Notes: generated by a model not told the origin, from the sequence alone. A DNA stretch of 64,000 bases from Aptenodytes patagonicus (GCF_965638725.1 NC_134963.1:17326501-17390500); one strand, 5' to 3'; shown: positions 1-25,744, counted from the stretch's first letter. Made by a program: numbers and translations.

Positions 1-12967
<12,967 letters not shown>

Positions 12968-13225
12968 GCAGCCCCGGTACAAGTCCTAGAGAAGTGCAGA
13001 GGAGCTGGTTGCTGCGATGGGAGATGTGGATTCCTGCAGTGGAGGACTATGGCAGCTGATGAGAGAGGGTTTTTAGACAGTACTTATGTTGTGTTGGTGT
13101 ACAACTTGTTCTTGTGACTTTACATGAAAAAGACATTTGTGCTGTTGGCAGGAAAATTTTTAACATTGTAGTTCTCTGAATCTCTTCCTTTTGTTTATAA
13201 ATATTTATTTTTAAAAGAAATAGGA
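12968..13225 (+). other. MORC2: MORC2 3' UTR, probable proximal end
   Basis: No canonical AATAAA is present in the first 1.5 kb after the stop. A variant TATAAA near 13195 (ttgtttataaatattt) is followed by a GT-rich stretch at about 13245-13266, which would suit cleavage near 13225. Longer UTR forms are possible: an AATAAA lies near 15084. Confidence 0.4.
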
Positions 13226-16200
13226 ACTGTGCCTGATATGCTGGGAGGGTTGCTGTGTGTTTTTAGTGAGGTAAAAGTGTGGGTACCCTTTTTGCATCTG
13301 GGGTATATTCATATGCTAAACCTGGAACACCAGAACATCCTGCCTAGCAGGTTGTCTCAAGTAAGAACCTGGCAGCAACTTAAAAATAAGCCTTGAGTTA
13401 TGGAAGAGGAGGTCAGGACTTAAACTTCGAAGATACTGAACTTGGGCTAGAGAAAGCCAAGTCAGGAATTTGAGCTACATGGAGGAGATCAAAACACAGT
13501 CCCTGTGTGAGCGTGAGTGGAGGGGATGAAATCATGGTGGTTCTGAGGGGGCTGGGGGTAGGGAATTGGCACTTGCTGGTGCAGTGAGGTTCCCGAATAT
13601 GAGGTCTCTGTAAGCAGGTGGAGTTGTCACCATGCTAACAGTCAGAGGCTGAGGATCCTTTTAGAAGAGGACAGCCTCCTAGGCTGCTTGCAGTGGGTTG
13701 TGATCATCAGAGGGAGAAAGCTGGAGCTCAGATTCTTTTCTAGCAGTCACCTTATTTCACACTTTTGCTGCTGTTTCTTTGAGACATCATTGCAACGGCA
13801 GAAGAACTCCTCGACCAGCTGAAAATAGTGACCCTCTGTTCTGTTGTCACTCCCTCAGGTTTGCGTTGCTTTGATCAACTTGCTCTGATCAACTTGCTTT
13901 TCCAGGTAATTTTATTAGAGTGCTGGAATTTGGAGCCTTTGGAGCCCTGCATCGCTGAGTCACATCTGGCCCTGGGTCAGCAGCAAGGACAATGCCTCTC
14001 CCCCGTCCTCCCAGCTGGAGGCTGCACTACAGCTCCTAGCAGACCACTTGTGGCCAAGGTGACTCAGTTTGAGTTTGCTGGCTAGCCAGCTTCTCAGGTC
14101 TGCTGGGACAAGATGTCCATGAACTCGATGCTCAGAAAACTGAAATCCCCTACAGCCTGGCGGTGTGAAGAAACACAGCGTGACCAAGAGGTGCTCACCT
14201 TCAGGAACATCAAATGAAATGGACCATTGAGGTTCTTTTGACAGCTGAATGTGTAATAGATGTTTTGCAAAAAAATTTCCAAATTAAACATCTGTTGCAC
14301 AGAAAATCTTAAGCACTAATGGTTTATAGTCCTGGAGAACTCCCAAGTTGTACATACCACGGGAGAGAGGGAAGACTTTCGCTTATTACCTGAATTCCAG
14401 GTCCTTGTAACAGCACACAGTGAGACTGACTGCTTTCATTCAGGATCTGGGCCCGGACATCCTAGTATAAATGAAGGTAAGGAGCATCCCCCCCACCCCT
14501 GTACACCTTCCTGGACAGAGGGACAGCGTCCCTTAAATGTAGGAGCAAGCTCTACCAGTCTTCTCAGTTTCCTTACACATATTGGAGGTTTTGTTAATTG
14601 TAATGGCACACTGGTGCTTCAGATGAAAATGATCCTTCTGTGGAAGCTGAGTTTTATATTAAGGTGAAAGAAGAAATCTTTGTCCTTTCCAGGTGGCCAG
14701 CAGAAATTCTAAAGAACCAGATTTCATTAAAATACAGTTCAGAGGTGCTGCTGCTTGCAAGCTTTAATTCATAACACCCAGAGTATACCAATGTGGGACA
14801 AACAGCTCTTACACATTTCTTGAGCTTCCTGACACAGTTTGATCCCCTACTCCTGCTCTCCTCTTAGGAAGGTGTTACTAATTTTTTCCCTCTGTTGTCT
14901 GGAAACTTCTCATTTCCAGTTTTAACTTTTTTTTTTAATGGCATTTCATTTTTTTGATCTTGTACCAAGTATTTTTGTTTGAGTTACATTTCTTCCCTGG
15001 AGTTACTTTCATCAGTACAATTGATGTGTCCTCTCTAAACTTCCATTTTGCTAGGAAAAGCAAGCCAAGAACTTTTAAGCACCAATAAAACAAGTTTTTT
15101 ATTCTCAAAACCTTCCTGGTAGTCCTTCTTTGCAGCTGCTTCAAAATTTTTTTTTGTAACCTTGTTAAGTAGACCTATGTGTAACGTTAGGTTTTAGTAA
15201 TGCCTTTAAAAAACGTAGGAACAAAATGACCTCTGGAGGTCATCTAAATAACCTGCTCCAAGCAAGGGGTACTCAAAAACTGTATCACACTGTTCAGGGC
15301 CTTTTCCAGTTGAGCTCTTAAAATCTTCAAGGGTGGAGGCTGCACCACTTTTCTGCATCGCACACCTCTCCAGTGAGTGTGTTCTTCCCTTGCGTCTAAC
15401 AAGGGTGTCCCTGTTGCAGCTTTGGAGGCTGTTACAGCTACCTGTTGAAGATATCTCACCTGCTGCAGCCTTGGCAGTTAGACCTTCATGCTGCAGTTAA
15501 GCCTGGTGATACCATGTCTGTGCTCAGTTCCCTCGGTCTTCCTCTCCGCTTCCAGCTGTTTCTTACAGCAGAAATACTAAGGAGTACACGACTTGCATTT
15601 TGTACAACATCCCCTCTCTTTATAAGGCCACCTTAAGTGCCTCCTTTATGCCCATCATTAGTTGTTCATTTTGGAAATTCCTCCCACAGCTGTCACCTAG
15701 ATACTTCATAGCATACATATTTCTACTGGTAAGGTTGCTAATTTATGTATTTAATAATAAGGCAGGAGAATAACTTTTTTAACATGAACTTTTGAGTCTC
15801 ATGATGATTATTGTTCCAGGCCAACTTTGCCTCAGCCTCTCGCCCGCTGTAGCGCACAGCCTTGGGGAGCTCCTGTCAGCAGGACCATGATTGTCCTTGC
15901 TGCTTCCCTCGCTGAAGTGCCAGCCTTACCCTGGAACCTGAGGTCTCTGTCGGTGATCCTCCATCGTGTACGGATTCGCCCAGTTTCTCTTGCAGAGTGG
16001 AACAAGAACACCTGAGGTCATGGCAATCGGTCCCTCTCCCAGTGTGAGGGACACGGTCCTGCCTGCATGTCTTTGAAGGGTCGTGTATTGCTGCTGTTCC
16101 TTAAGTGGAGGCTTGGAATTCCGCGTCACCAGCATCGGATCCAGGGTTTGATTTTTATGGCAACAGGATCAACATTTCTTTTTTTTTTTTTTTTTTTTTT

Positions 16201-19200
16201 TTTTGCAAGTCATTCCTGCAGCCTATAGTGAGGACCGGCTGGGCTTTGGGGTGCCGCTTGCTTTCAGCTACCTTACAGGGCTATTCTTTCTCATGCAGTG
16301 GGGCACGCTCAGTCTCCTCTTCTGCCACTGCCTTACCCGAAAGGCACAGCAAACTTCTCCGCCAAGAAAGTGTTTCTGGTCTCCAGGCCCCCGGGTATCT
16401 TGATCTACTCAGGAGAGTACCAGTTATTTTGAAATCCCTCTTAGCAGCATCTAAATTTGTTTGTGGTCTCAGTCCTGGTCATACGCGACCTGACTTGACC
16501 AGTGCCCGCTGTGTGGGATGAGACCAGGCAGACAACTCTTGGATGATCTTGCTATACCCGTTCTCATCAGCAAAGCTGCAGCTGCACAGCGGGAGCAGAG
16601 GAGACCCTTCTCTCAGCCTGCACTGGAGGGAAGACTCCAAGAAAGCTCTTCAGCACCCCTTGGGAGGCCTGGAGGACTCTGGGCACCTGCCACATTAGTG
16701 GAATGAGAACCCCCCCCCAGGTTCATGGGGACCTCTGGGAGCCCAGGCTGCATGTCCAGGGAACCCTGCCCTGTGGTTTCAGTGTGTGCAGAAAAAAGGT
16801 GCTTTGGGCCACTCCAGCCCTCAAACGCTCCCTCTTCTCCCTGGGCTGCAGCCCATTGAGCACAACAAATCGTAAACTCACCGTCCCCTCATCCTGCTGG
16901 GAACCCCCCGCTGTGGGGTGGCACCACTCTGGCTGCCCCAGAAGAGGGCAGGGGACAGGGCTGGGGATATTAAGGCGCTTCTAAGGCTGCTGTTGTTACC
17001 TGAACACACTGAGCAAAGCATCTGAGCAGGGAGGGACATGTTGAGTCGTGTAAGTACAGCAGGAGCACTGTGCTGCAGAGCCCATTGCTCTCATTGGGAA
17101 GGAGCCCGAGTCCCAGTGTCATGGGCAGCTGGGACTGGAAGAAAAAAAAACCCAGAAGCCTTGGCTCAGCCTGGAAGGGAGGGCGGGTACCGATCCAGGG
17201 TGTTTTCATGGTGCACCGAGCCCAGAGCCCTTGTTTTTCCTGTCTCTTCTTTCTGAGAGGCTGTGGCCGCCCGCAGCAAGCAGCGATAGTGCTGTGCTGC
17301 TGTGTGCAGGGCTGCCGTGCCTGGGGCTGGCAGCCCAGAGGAGCCTGCGCTGTGTGTGCAGGTGATGGGGTGGGCTCTGGTCCGGCTGGGCTCTGCAAAC
17401 AGCTGCTGAGAAGCTGCAGTGAGAAGCCAGGCTGGGGCCAGTGCCACCACGCTGGCTCCTGCTGCCTGCATCCCTGTCTGATCTCGGAGTATGTGGCTTT
17501 GGTTTTGCTGGCCAAGGAAGGCACGGGCAGCCGTGGTGCTGCAGGTCTGGTGGCCTCGTGCCCTCCTCGCCCAGCATGGCACTGGCACCAGGGCTGTTCC
17601 CCTTCTGCCTCCCCTGGGCTACACTCGGCCAGGCTGAGGTGAAGCTGCCAGCTCAGCTGCCAGGCATGGGCTGCGTGGTGGGACCCCCTGAGCGAGGGCA
17701 CTGCCACTGGCTCATCAAGTGCCTCTTTGTGCAGGAGCCGCTAGTGCCTGGGAACACAGGACACGTGTGGAGGCATCAGCCCCTGGTGTTGCCCTGTCTC
17801 CAGGGAAACATCCCCCGGCAGGAGAGGCATCCCCGGCCCCTGCCAGGGCACCCCCACCCTGCCTTTGTTGGCTCCGATGCTTTTCTTTGCGAGACAAGGG
17901 GATAAAGTCTTCCTTTTCCTGCCAGACGCCAGCTCCTGCTGCAGCTGCCTGGAAGTGGCTCCCCTCGCCCTGAAAGGGTCAGCTGGCGTCTCCCCGGAGG
18001 AGTGAAGGCAGGCACTCAGCGCCGGAGCCAGCCCTGGGCCAAGGTGCGGCAGTGCCCGGGGCTGCCCACGGCTGAGCACACAGTGGGGCCCTTGTCAGAA
18101 TGCCGGGAGCCGCTGGCACCTCCTTGTCCTGGACCCTGCAGGCAGCTGGGCATCCTCTGCCCAGCCCAGCTGCTCCAGCCTGGGAAGGAGGAGCCGCCGG
18201 GGCACAGCAGTGCTGCTTTGCCCAGGGTGCAGCACCACGGGTGCTGGGGTGCAGGTGCTGGCTCTGGGCCACTGAGACTTCCACATGCCCTTGGTTCCCC
18301 TCTCTTGCCCTCTGCCCCTCCTGAGCCCCCCCCCAGCTCTGCCTGCCTGGCACAAGCCGCTGCCCCAATGTACCGAGTCAGGGGATGGCTGGAGCGGGCT
18401 GGGTTAGTTTTTTTTAAATCCTCTTCCACCCTGCAGCACCTGAGTGTGACCACAGGAGGTTTCTCACACACCCCCTGCCCCCACCATCAGCACAGCTCCC
18501 TCCTTGAGTGCCATGGCACAGGCATGGCCCTCTGGGGTGCTGGGGGAGGCAGCTGCAGTGGGCTGGAGAGGATGTGATTAAGCATTCAGCATATGGAGCG
18601 GTGCTGGGGGGGGAGCCCTGTTCCTACTCATGCAGCCACCCTGGGGCTCCCTGGGTGTCTTGGGGCTCAGCTCCCAACTGCTCCTCCCAGATCCTGCTTT
18701 TGGCTTAGGTGGGGCCATGGGCTCAGCACTGTCTGCTCCTGGCAGCCCTCCGCTCCTCGGAGCTGCTCACTTGCCTTCAGGCATGGTGGTAGCTGGAGAG
18801 GAGAGCTGCTCTGCCTCACGGCATGGGCAGGATGAGCCTCCTACCCCTCAGTTCCCCCCAAACCCATCCTGCAGCGTGCTGTAGGTCCAAACTAGCCATT
18901 GTCCAGAGAGCCTGAGCTTTGAGAACTGGTTTTGAAGCTGGATGCAGCACCCACGGGCAGCAGGAGCACAGATATTCTGGCTACATCTTCCAAGTGCAAA
19001 GCAGTGGATACACATGGAGCAGAAACCCTGGAAGGATGCAGAGCTGTGTCTGCTCCTCCTCTGCACAGGGGCTTGCACCCCAGAGCAGGGAAAGCATATG
19101 CCCTGGCTGGCATGGTTACTCCTCACATGGCCCCAGCCTGTCCCCGTGCTCACCCCATGCATGACCAACCAATGCTCAGAGCCTGTGTGGCCACCAGCCT

Positions 19201-21400
19201 GGAGAACAGATGGGTCTCATGTGGCTTCACCTAGGACAGCAGCTGTGATGGCTGTGGGAGCACAGCAGGGCCAGCCCTGGTCGCCTCCGCACAGGCTCTG
19301 GCCCTGAGCATTGCTCTGACCTTTCCCCGGGGGGAGCCCTGGGGCGTGGTGAGGGTGATGGCAGAGCCTGCTCTGTCCCTGGAGCACAGGACGAGGCCCT
19401 GCAGCCCACAGGGCTGGTGTGGGGCAGCTGCCTCGGGGCCAGGGCTGGAGGACAGCGAGCATGTCTTGTGCTGGGGTGGGACATGGACAGTGGGGCTTCC
19501 AGGGAGTGTCTGGGGACAGAGCGGGTGACCAGCATGGATGCAAGCGTCCCCACGCCCTCGGCCATTCCTCAAGGGCTCTCCTTACCAGGATTCATGTTCC
19601 CCTCACACGGTCTGGAGCCATGTCTGCAGCTGCCCTGGCAGATGTCCCAAATGTTCTGGTTCAAACATTTCACAGGGAAAGAAAAGTCCACAGCCCTAAA
19701 GAAGCAAGGCTTGGGCAGGGACAGGCACTGCCCGGAAGGAGGGATGGGCAGGATTTGGGTTTTTTTAACATGGCATTGGTTAGGTAGAGCTGCCCAGCTG
19801 AGCTGAAGGGGAAGGCAGAGCAACAGGAGGCTATGGAGCGTGAGCCTGCCCCAGTTTGGTGCTGGTGCCCTGAGCTGGCACGGGCATGGAGAGACAGCAG
19901 CTTTCCCCATGGGTGCCCTGGGAGAGCAGCAGCAGGGACTGCTACAAGGAGGGACTCTTCACCAGGTGCCTGGGGGGGAGACAGTGCTTACAGCCCATGT
20001 TATGCTGCCCTGGTGTCCTGTTCAGATGTCCCATGACCAGTGGGCCTGAGGACCTCCTACCTATGTCTGTGCTGCCTGACGCTCCTCTGTCCCCCTGCAT
20101 ACATGGCTCCGAGGGGGACAGCCTGTCACTCTACGTGACTGCACAGGTCTCACTTCAGTCTGGGCTCGGCAGGCTGCACCCTCAGAGGTATGTGTGGGTG
20201 CCAAGACAAGACAGCAAAAACCAGCAGGATTTGCAGAGCCAGGGGAGGAGGAAAGCACATCCACCTGCACATGCAGCACTGCCAAGTGGGGCGTCCGCTC
20301 AGCTCAGACTCGGCTTTCTCTAGTGCAACTACTCTGGTGGGGCAGCATCCCCACCACAAGGCTTGGCTGGCCCTGTCCCAGCTCCTACAGTGGCACCATC
20401 AGCAGCTGTGCCCTCTGAGAAGCTCAGCTCTTGGAGATGGCCATTAGACTCCACGAAAGGGCTGCCCATTGCCAGCTGGAAAAGGGTGATGCATCCGTGG
20501 CATTCCAGAAATGAGATACCCCAAAGTAGGACAGGCTCATGCTGACAGCAGCGTGGGATGGGTAACTCTTCTACTCAATGCAACGTTCCAAAGACCCTGT
20601 GCCGCCTGCCCAGTGTCAGCTTAGCAGGCAGACACTCAGGAGCCCAGGTGTCACCCCTCGGATATGGGAAGGGTTTTCCTAGAGGACACCTCCAGCACCA
20701 GATTGTGCCTGGGGAAAGGCTGGCTCACCTGAGCTCAGGGAAAATGCACCCGGCTCCTGGCACGCTGGGTCCAGCGGACTGCAGGGCCCCTCTGGGACAA
20801 CCATGCCCAGAGGATGGCAGCACGCCCGTGTCCTCACCCAGCTGTCTTGGACAACCCTCAAGGAGCTTCTGGCTGTGAGGAGAGGAGCGGAGCAGCCTCC
20901 AGACACGGCTGTACGCAGGTTGGATGGGCCCCGAAGGCAAGCAGGGCAGAGAGGACGCTGCCTGGACGACCGCGAGAGCGGTGGCTTAGAAAGGTGACAG
21001 GGGCCGTGCCAGAGCCCCATCGCCGCAGGGAGCCGCCGGTGGAGGGGAGGCACGTCCCCAGGCGGCGGTGAGGGAGGGACGGGCCTGGGGCGGGCGGCAC
21101 AGGGGCTGCCCCCGGGCTGGCAAAGCGGCGGTCCCGGCCGGAGCCCCGCGGGGAGCAGCGCCCGGTCCCGGCGCCGCACGGGAGGCCCGGGGCCAGCCCC
21201 GGCGCTTTGGCTGGGGGTCGGGACGGGGTCGGGTGGGGCGGGGCGGGGCTGGCGGCGCCCCCAGGTGACCCGAGGCCGCGGGTGCTGGGCTCCGACCCCC
21301 CCGGTCTGTGCCCTTCCCTGCCAGCGGGGGGGGGGGGGGGGGCTGCCGCGCCGAGCGGAGCCGGAGGAAGAAGGCAGCGGGCTCCGGCGGCGGAAAGGGC
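13226..21400. other. Intergenic interval between MORC2 and the GPCR gene
   Basis: I find no exon chain here that I recognise. A decayed CR1 3' fragment lies at 15228-15385. A T-run of about 27 bases lies near 16178-16204. From about 16.5 to 20.7 kb the sequence is GC-rich, so chance ORFs are long in most frames, but none shows a known domain or paired splice signals. The stretch 20.95-21.4 kb belongs to the CpG island of the downstream receptor. Confidence 0.55.
15228..15385 (-). mobile_element. CR1 LINE 3' fragment (decayed)
   Basis: Read on the minus strand this is the CR1 3' end. On the plus strand it shows the diagnostic order: gacctctggaggtcatct, then cctgctccaagcaagg, then a CTTCAAGGGTGGAGGC-like block where intact copies read tccagggatggggc. 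No intact reading frame remains. Confidence 0.7.
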
Positions 21401-21401
21401 G

Positions 21402-21407
21402 TTTATT
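21402..21407 (-). terminator. Polyadenylation signal AATAAA of the receptor gene
   Basis: The plus strand reads TTTATT, so the minus strand reads AATAAA. It begins only about 24 nt past the TAG stop (21431-21433), implying a 3' UTR of roughly 40-50 nt. Confidence 0.75.
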
Positions 21408-21430
21408 GGGGCGCGGCGGGGCCGCGGGCG

Positions 21431-22501
21431 CTACAGCTTGGTGCCGGCCGAGGGCAGCTCGGAGCGCTGCGTGGGGCCGCTGAGCGTGGAGGAGGCGGCG
21501 GCGGCGGCGGGCGGGCGGCGCGGCCCCAGCAGCAGGCGGCAGCGGGCGCGGAAGCGGCCGTCGAGGAAGGCGTAGAGCAGCGGGTTGAGGCAGCTGTTGA
21601 GGTAGGCCAGGCAGGTGGCGTAGGGGTGCAGGCGGGCGATGAGCCCCAGCAGCGCGCAGGGCAGCTCCAGCAGCCCGGCGGCCGCCAGCGCGAAGAGGCT
21701 CTTGAGCAGGTGGAAGGGCAGCCAGCAGCCGGCGAAGACGGCCACCAGCGCCGCGATCAGCCGCAGCAGCCGCCGCCGCGCCGCCGCCTCGGCGCGCCGC
21801 GGGCGGAGGTGGCGGCGGACGGCGGCGCCCACGCAGCAGTAGCAGACGGCCATCAGCAGCAGCGGGGCGGCGAAGCCCAGCGCCGTGGCGCCCAGGCTGA
21901 GCGCCGCCGCCCGCCCCGCGCCCCCCGCCGCCAGCTCGCACAGCGTCCGGTTGCGCGGCCCCCGCCGCGCCTCCCGCAGCAGCAGCGCCGGCAGCGCCGC
22001 CGCCGCCGCCGCCGCCCAGAGCGCGGTCAGCGGGCCCAGCCCGGCGGGGCGGCGGCGGGGGGCGGCGCGGGGCGGCGGGGCGGCGCGGGCGGCGGCGCGG
22101 CAGCGCTCGGCGCTGAGGCCGCCCAGGCAGAAGGCGGAGGCGAACATGCTGAGCAGCACCAGGAAGCTGCTGAGCTTGCAGAGCGCCGCGCCGAAGGGCC
22201 AGTGGAAGCGCAGCGCCGTGTAGGCGGCCCAGAGCGGCAGCGTGGCTACGAAGGCCAGGTCGGCCAGCGCCAGGTTGCCGATGTAGGCGTCGGCGGAGCG
22301 GCGCCGCGCCCGCGGGCCGCGCCACACCGTCAGCAGCACCAGCCCGTTGCCCGAGAGCCCCAGGGCGAAGACCAGCAGGTAGAGCAGCGGCAGCAGCGAG
22401 AAGGACGCCTCCCAGTCCGCCTGCCACTCGCACGCCTCCCCCGTGGCGTTGCCCGCCGTCTCCTCCCCGTAGTAGTACTCCTCCGCCTCCGCGTACTCCA
22501 T
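21431..22501 (-). CDS. APLNR2: Apelin receptor-like class A GPCR (APLNR2 type), intact single exon
   Basis: A 356-residue seven-transmembrane receptor of the apelin/elabela receptor family, which signals mainly through Gi at the plasma membrane. The N-terminus is acidic and tyrosine-rich (EEYYYGEE, then an N-glycosylation site at N18 and C24), matching the DNYYG...CEYTDW pattern of APLNR. TM1 has GNGLVL (N52). TM2 has NLALADLAFV (D81) and then TLPLWA, a strong APLNR match. C108 and C188 can form the TM3-ECL2 disulfide, and C24-C282 a second. TM6 has CWLPFHLLKSLF (259-270) and TM7 NSCLNPLLYAF (N306-P307-Y310). The DRY motif reads ERC (132-134). Family length is 360-380 residues, so the gene looks complete. 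Codon use is extremely GC-rich and TM4 is an alanine run. A second apelin receptor is known in fish and has been reported in other non-mammals, and I assign this gene to that type by inference. The start at 22501 is the only ATG that gives a proper N-terminus. Confidence 0.85.
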   Translation of the reverse strand: MEYAEAEEYYYGEETAGNATGEACEWQADWEASFSLLPLLYLLVFALGLSGNGLVLLTVWRGPRARRRSADAYIGNLALADLAFVATLPLWAAYTALRFHWPFGAALCKLSSFLVLLSMFASAFCLGGLSAERCRAAARAAPPPRAAPRRRPAGLGPLTALWAAAAAAALPALLLREARRGPRNRTLCELAAGGAGRAAALSLGATALGFAAPLLLMAVCYCCVGAAVRRHLRPRRAEAAARRRLLRLIAALVAVFAGCWLPFHLLKSLFALAAAGLLELPCALLGLIARLHPYATCLAYLNSCLNPLLYAFLDGRFRARCRLLLGPRRPPAAAAASSTLSGPTQRSELPSAGTKL

Positions 22502-22559
22502 CGCGACCGCCGCCCACCGCGCCCCGCCGCACCGCTATAAGGGGGCCGTCGACCCCGCC

Positions 22560-25500
22560 GCCGCCGCCCCCGCCCCGGGGCGGCCCCGGGACCGTCGCTC
22601 CGCCCCGGCGCAACATCCCCCCGTCGGGTGCTGCCCGGCAGCCCCCCGCCCCGCTCGCCCCCGCGGGCGGCTCGGCGGGCTGCCGGCGTCCCGCGCCGGG
22701 ATGCGCGGGGAGCGGAGCGGCGGCAGGAGCGGCTCGCTGCCCGCGGGGCACCGAGGGCGACGGGCGAGGAGCGACGGCAGGCGGGCGCGGGGGGATTTTG
22801 GTAAAAAATTCACGGTGCCTCCTGCAGTGCCCCCCGAGGGGGTGCGGTGCCCACGCACCCCAAATCCACATCCCCGCAGCCTTTAAAGGCGAGCGCACGC
22901 CTGGCGCGGTGCCGGAGCTGAAGACTGGAGTGGAGTGCCAGGCATCATGCAGGATGAGCAGACGAGGATGCAGAAAGCAAAGGGTGCAAAAGCCTCCCGG
23001 TGAGCACGGCAGGGAAGCAGAGCAGCACTCAGCATGGGGAGCCTGTGGGGTCCCTGCTCCGGGCATGTCGGCACTCTGTCCTTGCACCAGGCGCTCCTTG
23101 GTGTTGCCGTGCTGGAGCACAGCCTTGGCCGAGTGGGACTTGGAGGTCTGGTGGAAGGAGATGAAGCAAGCCCCAGAGCATCCTGGCCCCGTGAAGCGCC
23201 ATCCCCCACCTCCCCACCAGCACCTCGTGCCTGCCTCCAGCGGCTCCCTCCAGCACCAAACCTGCTCTTGCCTCCCTGTTCAAGCGCAGAGGAATGGAGG
23301 AGAGGTGGCAGGGTGTCCCTCCCACTGCTTTCTGCAGAGACCTGCACGTTTACTGTGTTTTCTCAAAGGCAGAAGCGAGTTTGTTCTGTCCTGGCCAGCG
23401 TTTTGTAAGAACCATCAGGTCCTTGTTGCCACTGGAGCTGGTGATAAGGAGAAGGTGGCCGTCTCCTGCAAAGCAATCTCCATGTGCCGAGCATAGGAGG
23501 TGAGCCTGTGCTGGAGCAGGGGAAGGAGCTCTTAGCATGGTTTCAGGCAAGGGGGAAGGAGAGGCTGACGCTGCAGCTGAGAGTGTGGACTTCCTTTTGA
23601 AATCGCAGCTGGGTTAGCTGGATGTGCTGGGCCACCCCCTGGTTCGCAGCATTCAGCAGCAGCAGGGCCCCTTGTCAAGTGTTTACACATTCCCCGGTGA
23701 GACTGCACCCACTGCACCCACTAAGCATCCTCACTCTCCCCTTCCCCAGCCGCGCTGAGGGTGGGGAACAGGCAGGGTTGTCGGGAGCCCTGGAGCCAGC
23801 AGCATCTGCGAGGTCTCTGGAAGCAACTTCTCTCTCCACTGGGCTGATTTCCTACAGACCACGGTCTCTGTATTTCAGATAAATTTTCTTTTCTTTCTTT
23901 TCCTCCTCTCAGACACATCATAAAAACATCCTTGTTCGAGGAGAGCCTTGCAGAAGACGCTTCCCCTGTGTTGGTCCCAAGGTGGCGGGTGGCCAGCTGC
24001 AGCGTTGCCAGGAGCAGGGAGGGAGTGCTGGGCTGTGGTGGGCAGCTTGCTCCCAGCAGAGGTTTTTCCCTCACTGGGAGGGGAGCGGTTCCTGTCCCAC
24101 AGTGGAAAGTGGGCAAACTGAACCCTGGACCATGGTCAGTAAGTACCTGGGAGCCAGGCAAGAGGACATCCTTGGGCAGCAGAGACATTTCTGGGTCTTC
24201 CTTATCTTCTGTACTGTGTGCCCAAAACTGCAGAGCCTTTCCTCAGCCTCAGCTGCCACGCTGCGTGAAGCTCGGGGTCATAGGGGTTTGCAAGGCGAGC
24301 AGGAAGGGTGCCCCACACCTGCTGCAGCTTGTGAGCGGGCAGTGGTGTCTGTGCTGTGGTGCTGCGCGGGCGGTGAGGACGTGTCAGTGCCACTGAGGAC
24401 ATCCTGGGGCTGCGCTGCACATGCACGCAGGAGGGCTCCCTGAGCCCTCGTGGCCCCGGGGTGATGAGGTGGACCCTAGGAGAAGATGGAGATGTCTGGT
24501 CACCACCTGGAGCTGTGACGGGTGCAGGGGAGGTGGTGCTTCGAGGAGGTGAAGAGTTTCGCACCACCCCAGCCCCACTGCCCAAGGCAGAGTTGTGTTG
24601 TTTCCAGGCCCTAGCCACTGTCCCCGACCCAGCCTGGGTGCAGGTGAGGTCCCCAGATGGAGCTTGAAGCACCCCATAGAGCCAGGCTTGGGCAGGGGGG
24701 CTTGTCTCGCCTGGAGGCAGGGGTGCCCAGCTCTCCCGCTGCAGCTGGGAGCTGTTTTGCCATTAGCTCTGTTGCAAGCAAGTGCCCTGCCCTAATGAGC
24801 TGCCAGAGCTCTTGGCTGAGTCCTCTGTCCCCTTGCACTGGTTGTGGCTGAACTGAAAGTGCCACCTTGACTGGGGGGTGGCTTTTTCCTGCTCGAAGAA
24901 TGACGGGCAATTCCCGAGATGAATCGGGGTGACCCATGCAGTGGGTGGGTGGCATCACCTGCTTGCTCCCATGGCCATGTGCCATCCTCTCGGGAGGTCT
25001 GAGATTGCACTTGGGGGAACCAGAGCCATACCATGGGTCTGCCCGACGCCGTGGCTGTGTGAGTCCCTGCAGGATAGAGGCTACAAAGCTTCTGGGGAGG
25101 ATTCAGGCTGTGCTGTTGGCCCAGTGAGCTCCATCAGCCAGAGCACCCTTGCACCCTTCCCCTAGGTGAGCATCCAGCTGGTGCCTCCTCAGCAGGGTTG
25201 CTGCACAGGTGGCAGTTCAGCGGGTTTCAGTGCAAACTCGAAGCTGGAGAGAAGAGACTCCAAGTTCATCTAACACAAAAAATCAGCTTCTCCCCAAACC
25301 TGTCCCATGGGCTGGTCTCCTTCCTCATGCCACACCACCCCTCTGTGATGGCACCCCAGAATGGCTGGGGACTTAGGAGGTGTCTAGTCTTGCTAGTTCA
25401 GATGGTGGTTGAAGAAGCTTTGTATGTCTAGCGCCAGGTTTTACTAGAAAAGAAACTAGAACAATTTCCTCTTTCAGACTCAGAATAATGAGGTGAATGG

Positions 25501-25740
25501 GGATCGCAGCAAATCTCCCCGTGCCTATGCTGTGCAGGAGTGGGAGATTCCTCTTGCCATCCTGCTCGTGTGCCTTCTCGGGGCACAGCCTCTCCAGAGG
25601 GGTCTAGGACCAGGCAGGGAAATTTTATACTGCTAGCAGTCTCTGCTACGGTCTTGCGGCTGTTCACCCAGCGCACTGGTGGCATTTCAATACGAGTATG
25701 TAGCTAATGCTTTCTCAGCTACTTGTTACTAATCTTTTCC
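22560..25740. other. Intergenic interval upstream of the receptor
   Basis: After the CpG island fades (about 22870), the sequence is GC-moderate without a recognisable exon chain. Several chance ORFs of 100-230 codons occur on both strands, but none has a domain I know, conserved repeats or consistent splice borders. Confidence 0.5.
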
Positions 25741-25744
25741 TAGT

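Larger units (their letters stand above)
20950..22870. promoter_or_regulatory. CpG island over the APLNR2-like gene
   Basis: The whole receptor gene and flanks of several hundred bases are extremely GC-rich, with dense CpG. A run of 17 G (21326-21342) lies just beyond the gene's 3' end. On the plus strand TATAAG at about 22534-22539 faces away from the receptor. On the receptor's own strand no good TATA box is seen near the ATG, as expected of a CpG-island promoter. Confidence 0.65.

Noticed and set aside
16970-20500. Many ORFs of 100-245 codons between MORC2 and the receptor
   Set aside because: No known domain, no consistent splice pairs, and similar lengths in most frames, as expected from stop-poor GC-rich sequence.
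22531-22541. TATAAG on the plus strand as a divergent promoter at the receptor's 5' end
   Set aside because: A single short motif in a CpG island with no following exon that I can support.
20679-23120. 813-codon open frame on the minus strand
   Set aside because: It overlaps the real receptor in another frame, is driven by GC content, and is composed of Ala, Pro, Arg and Gly without any domain.
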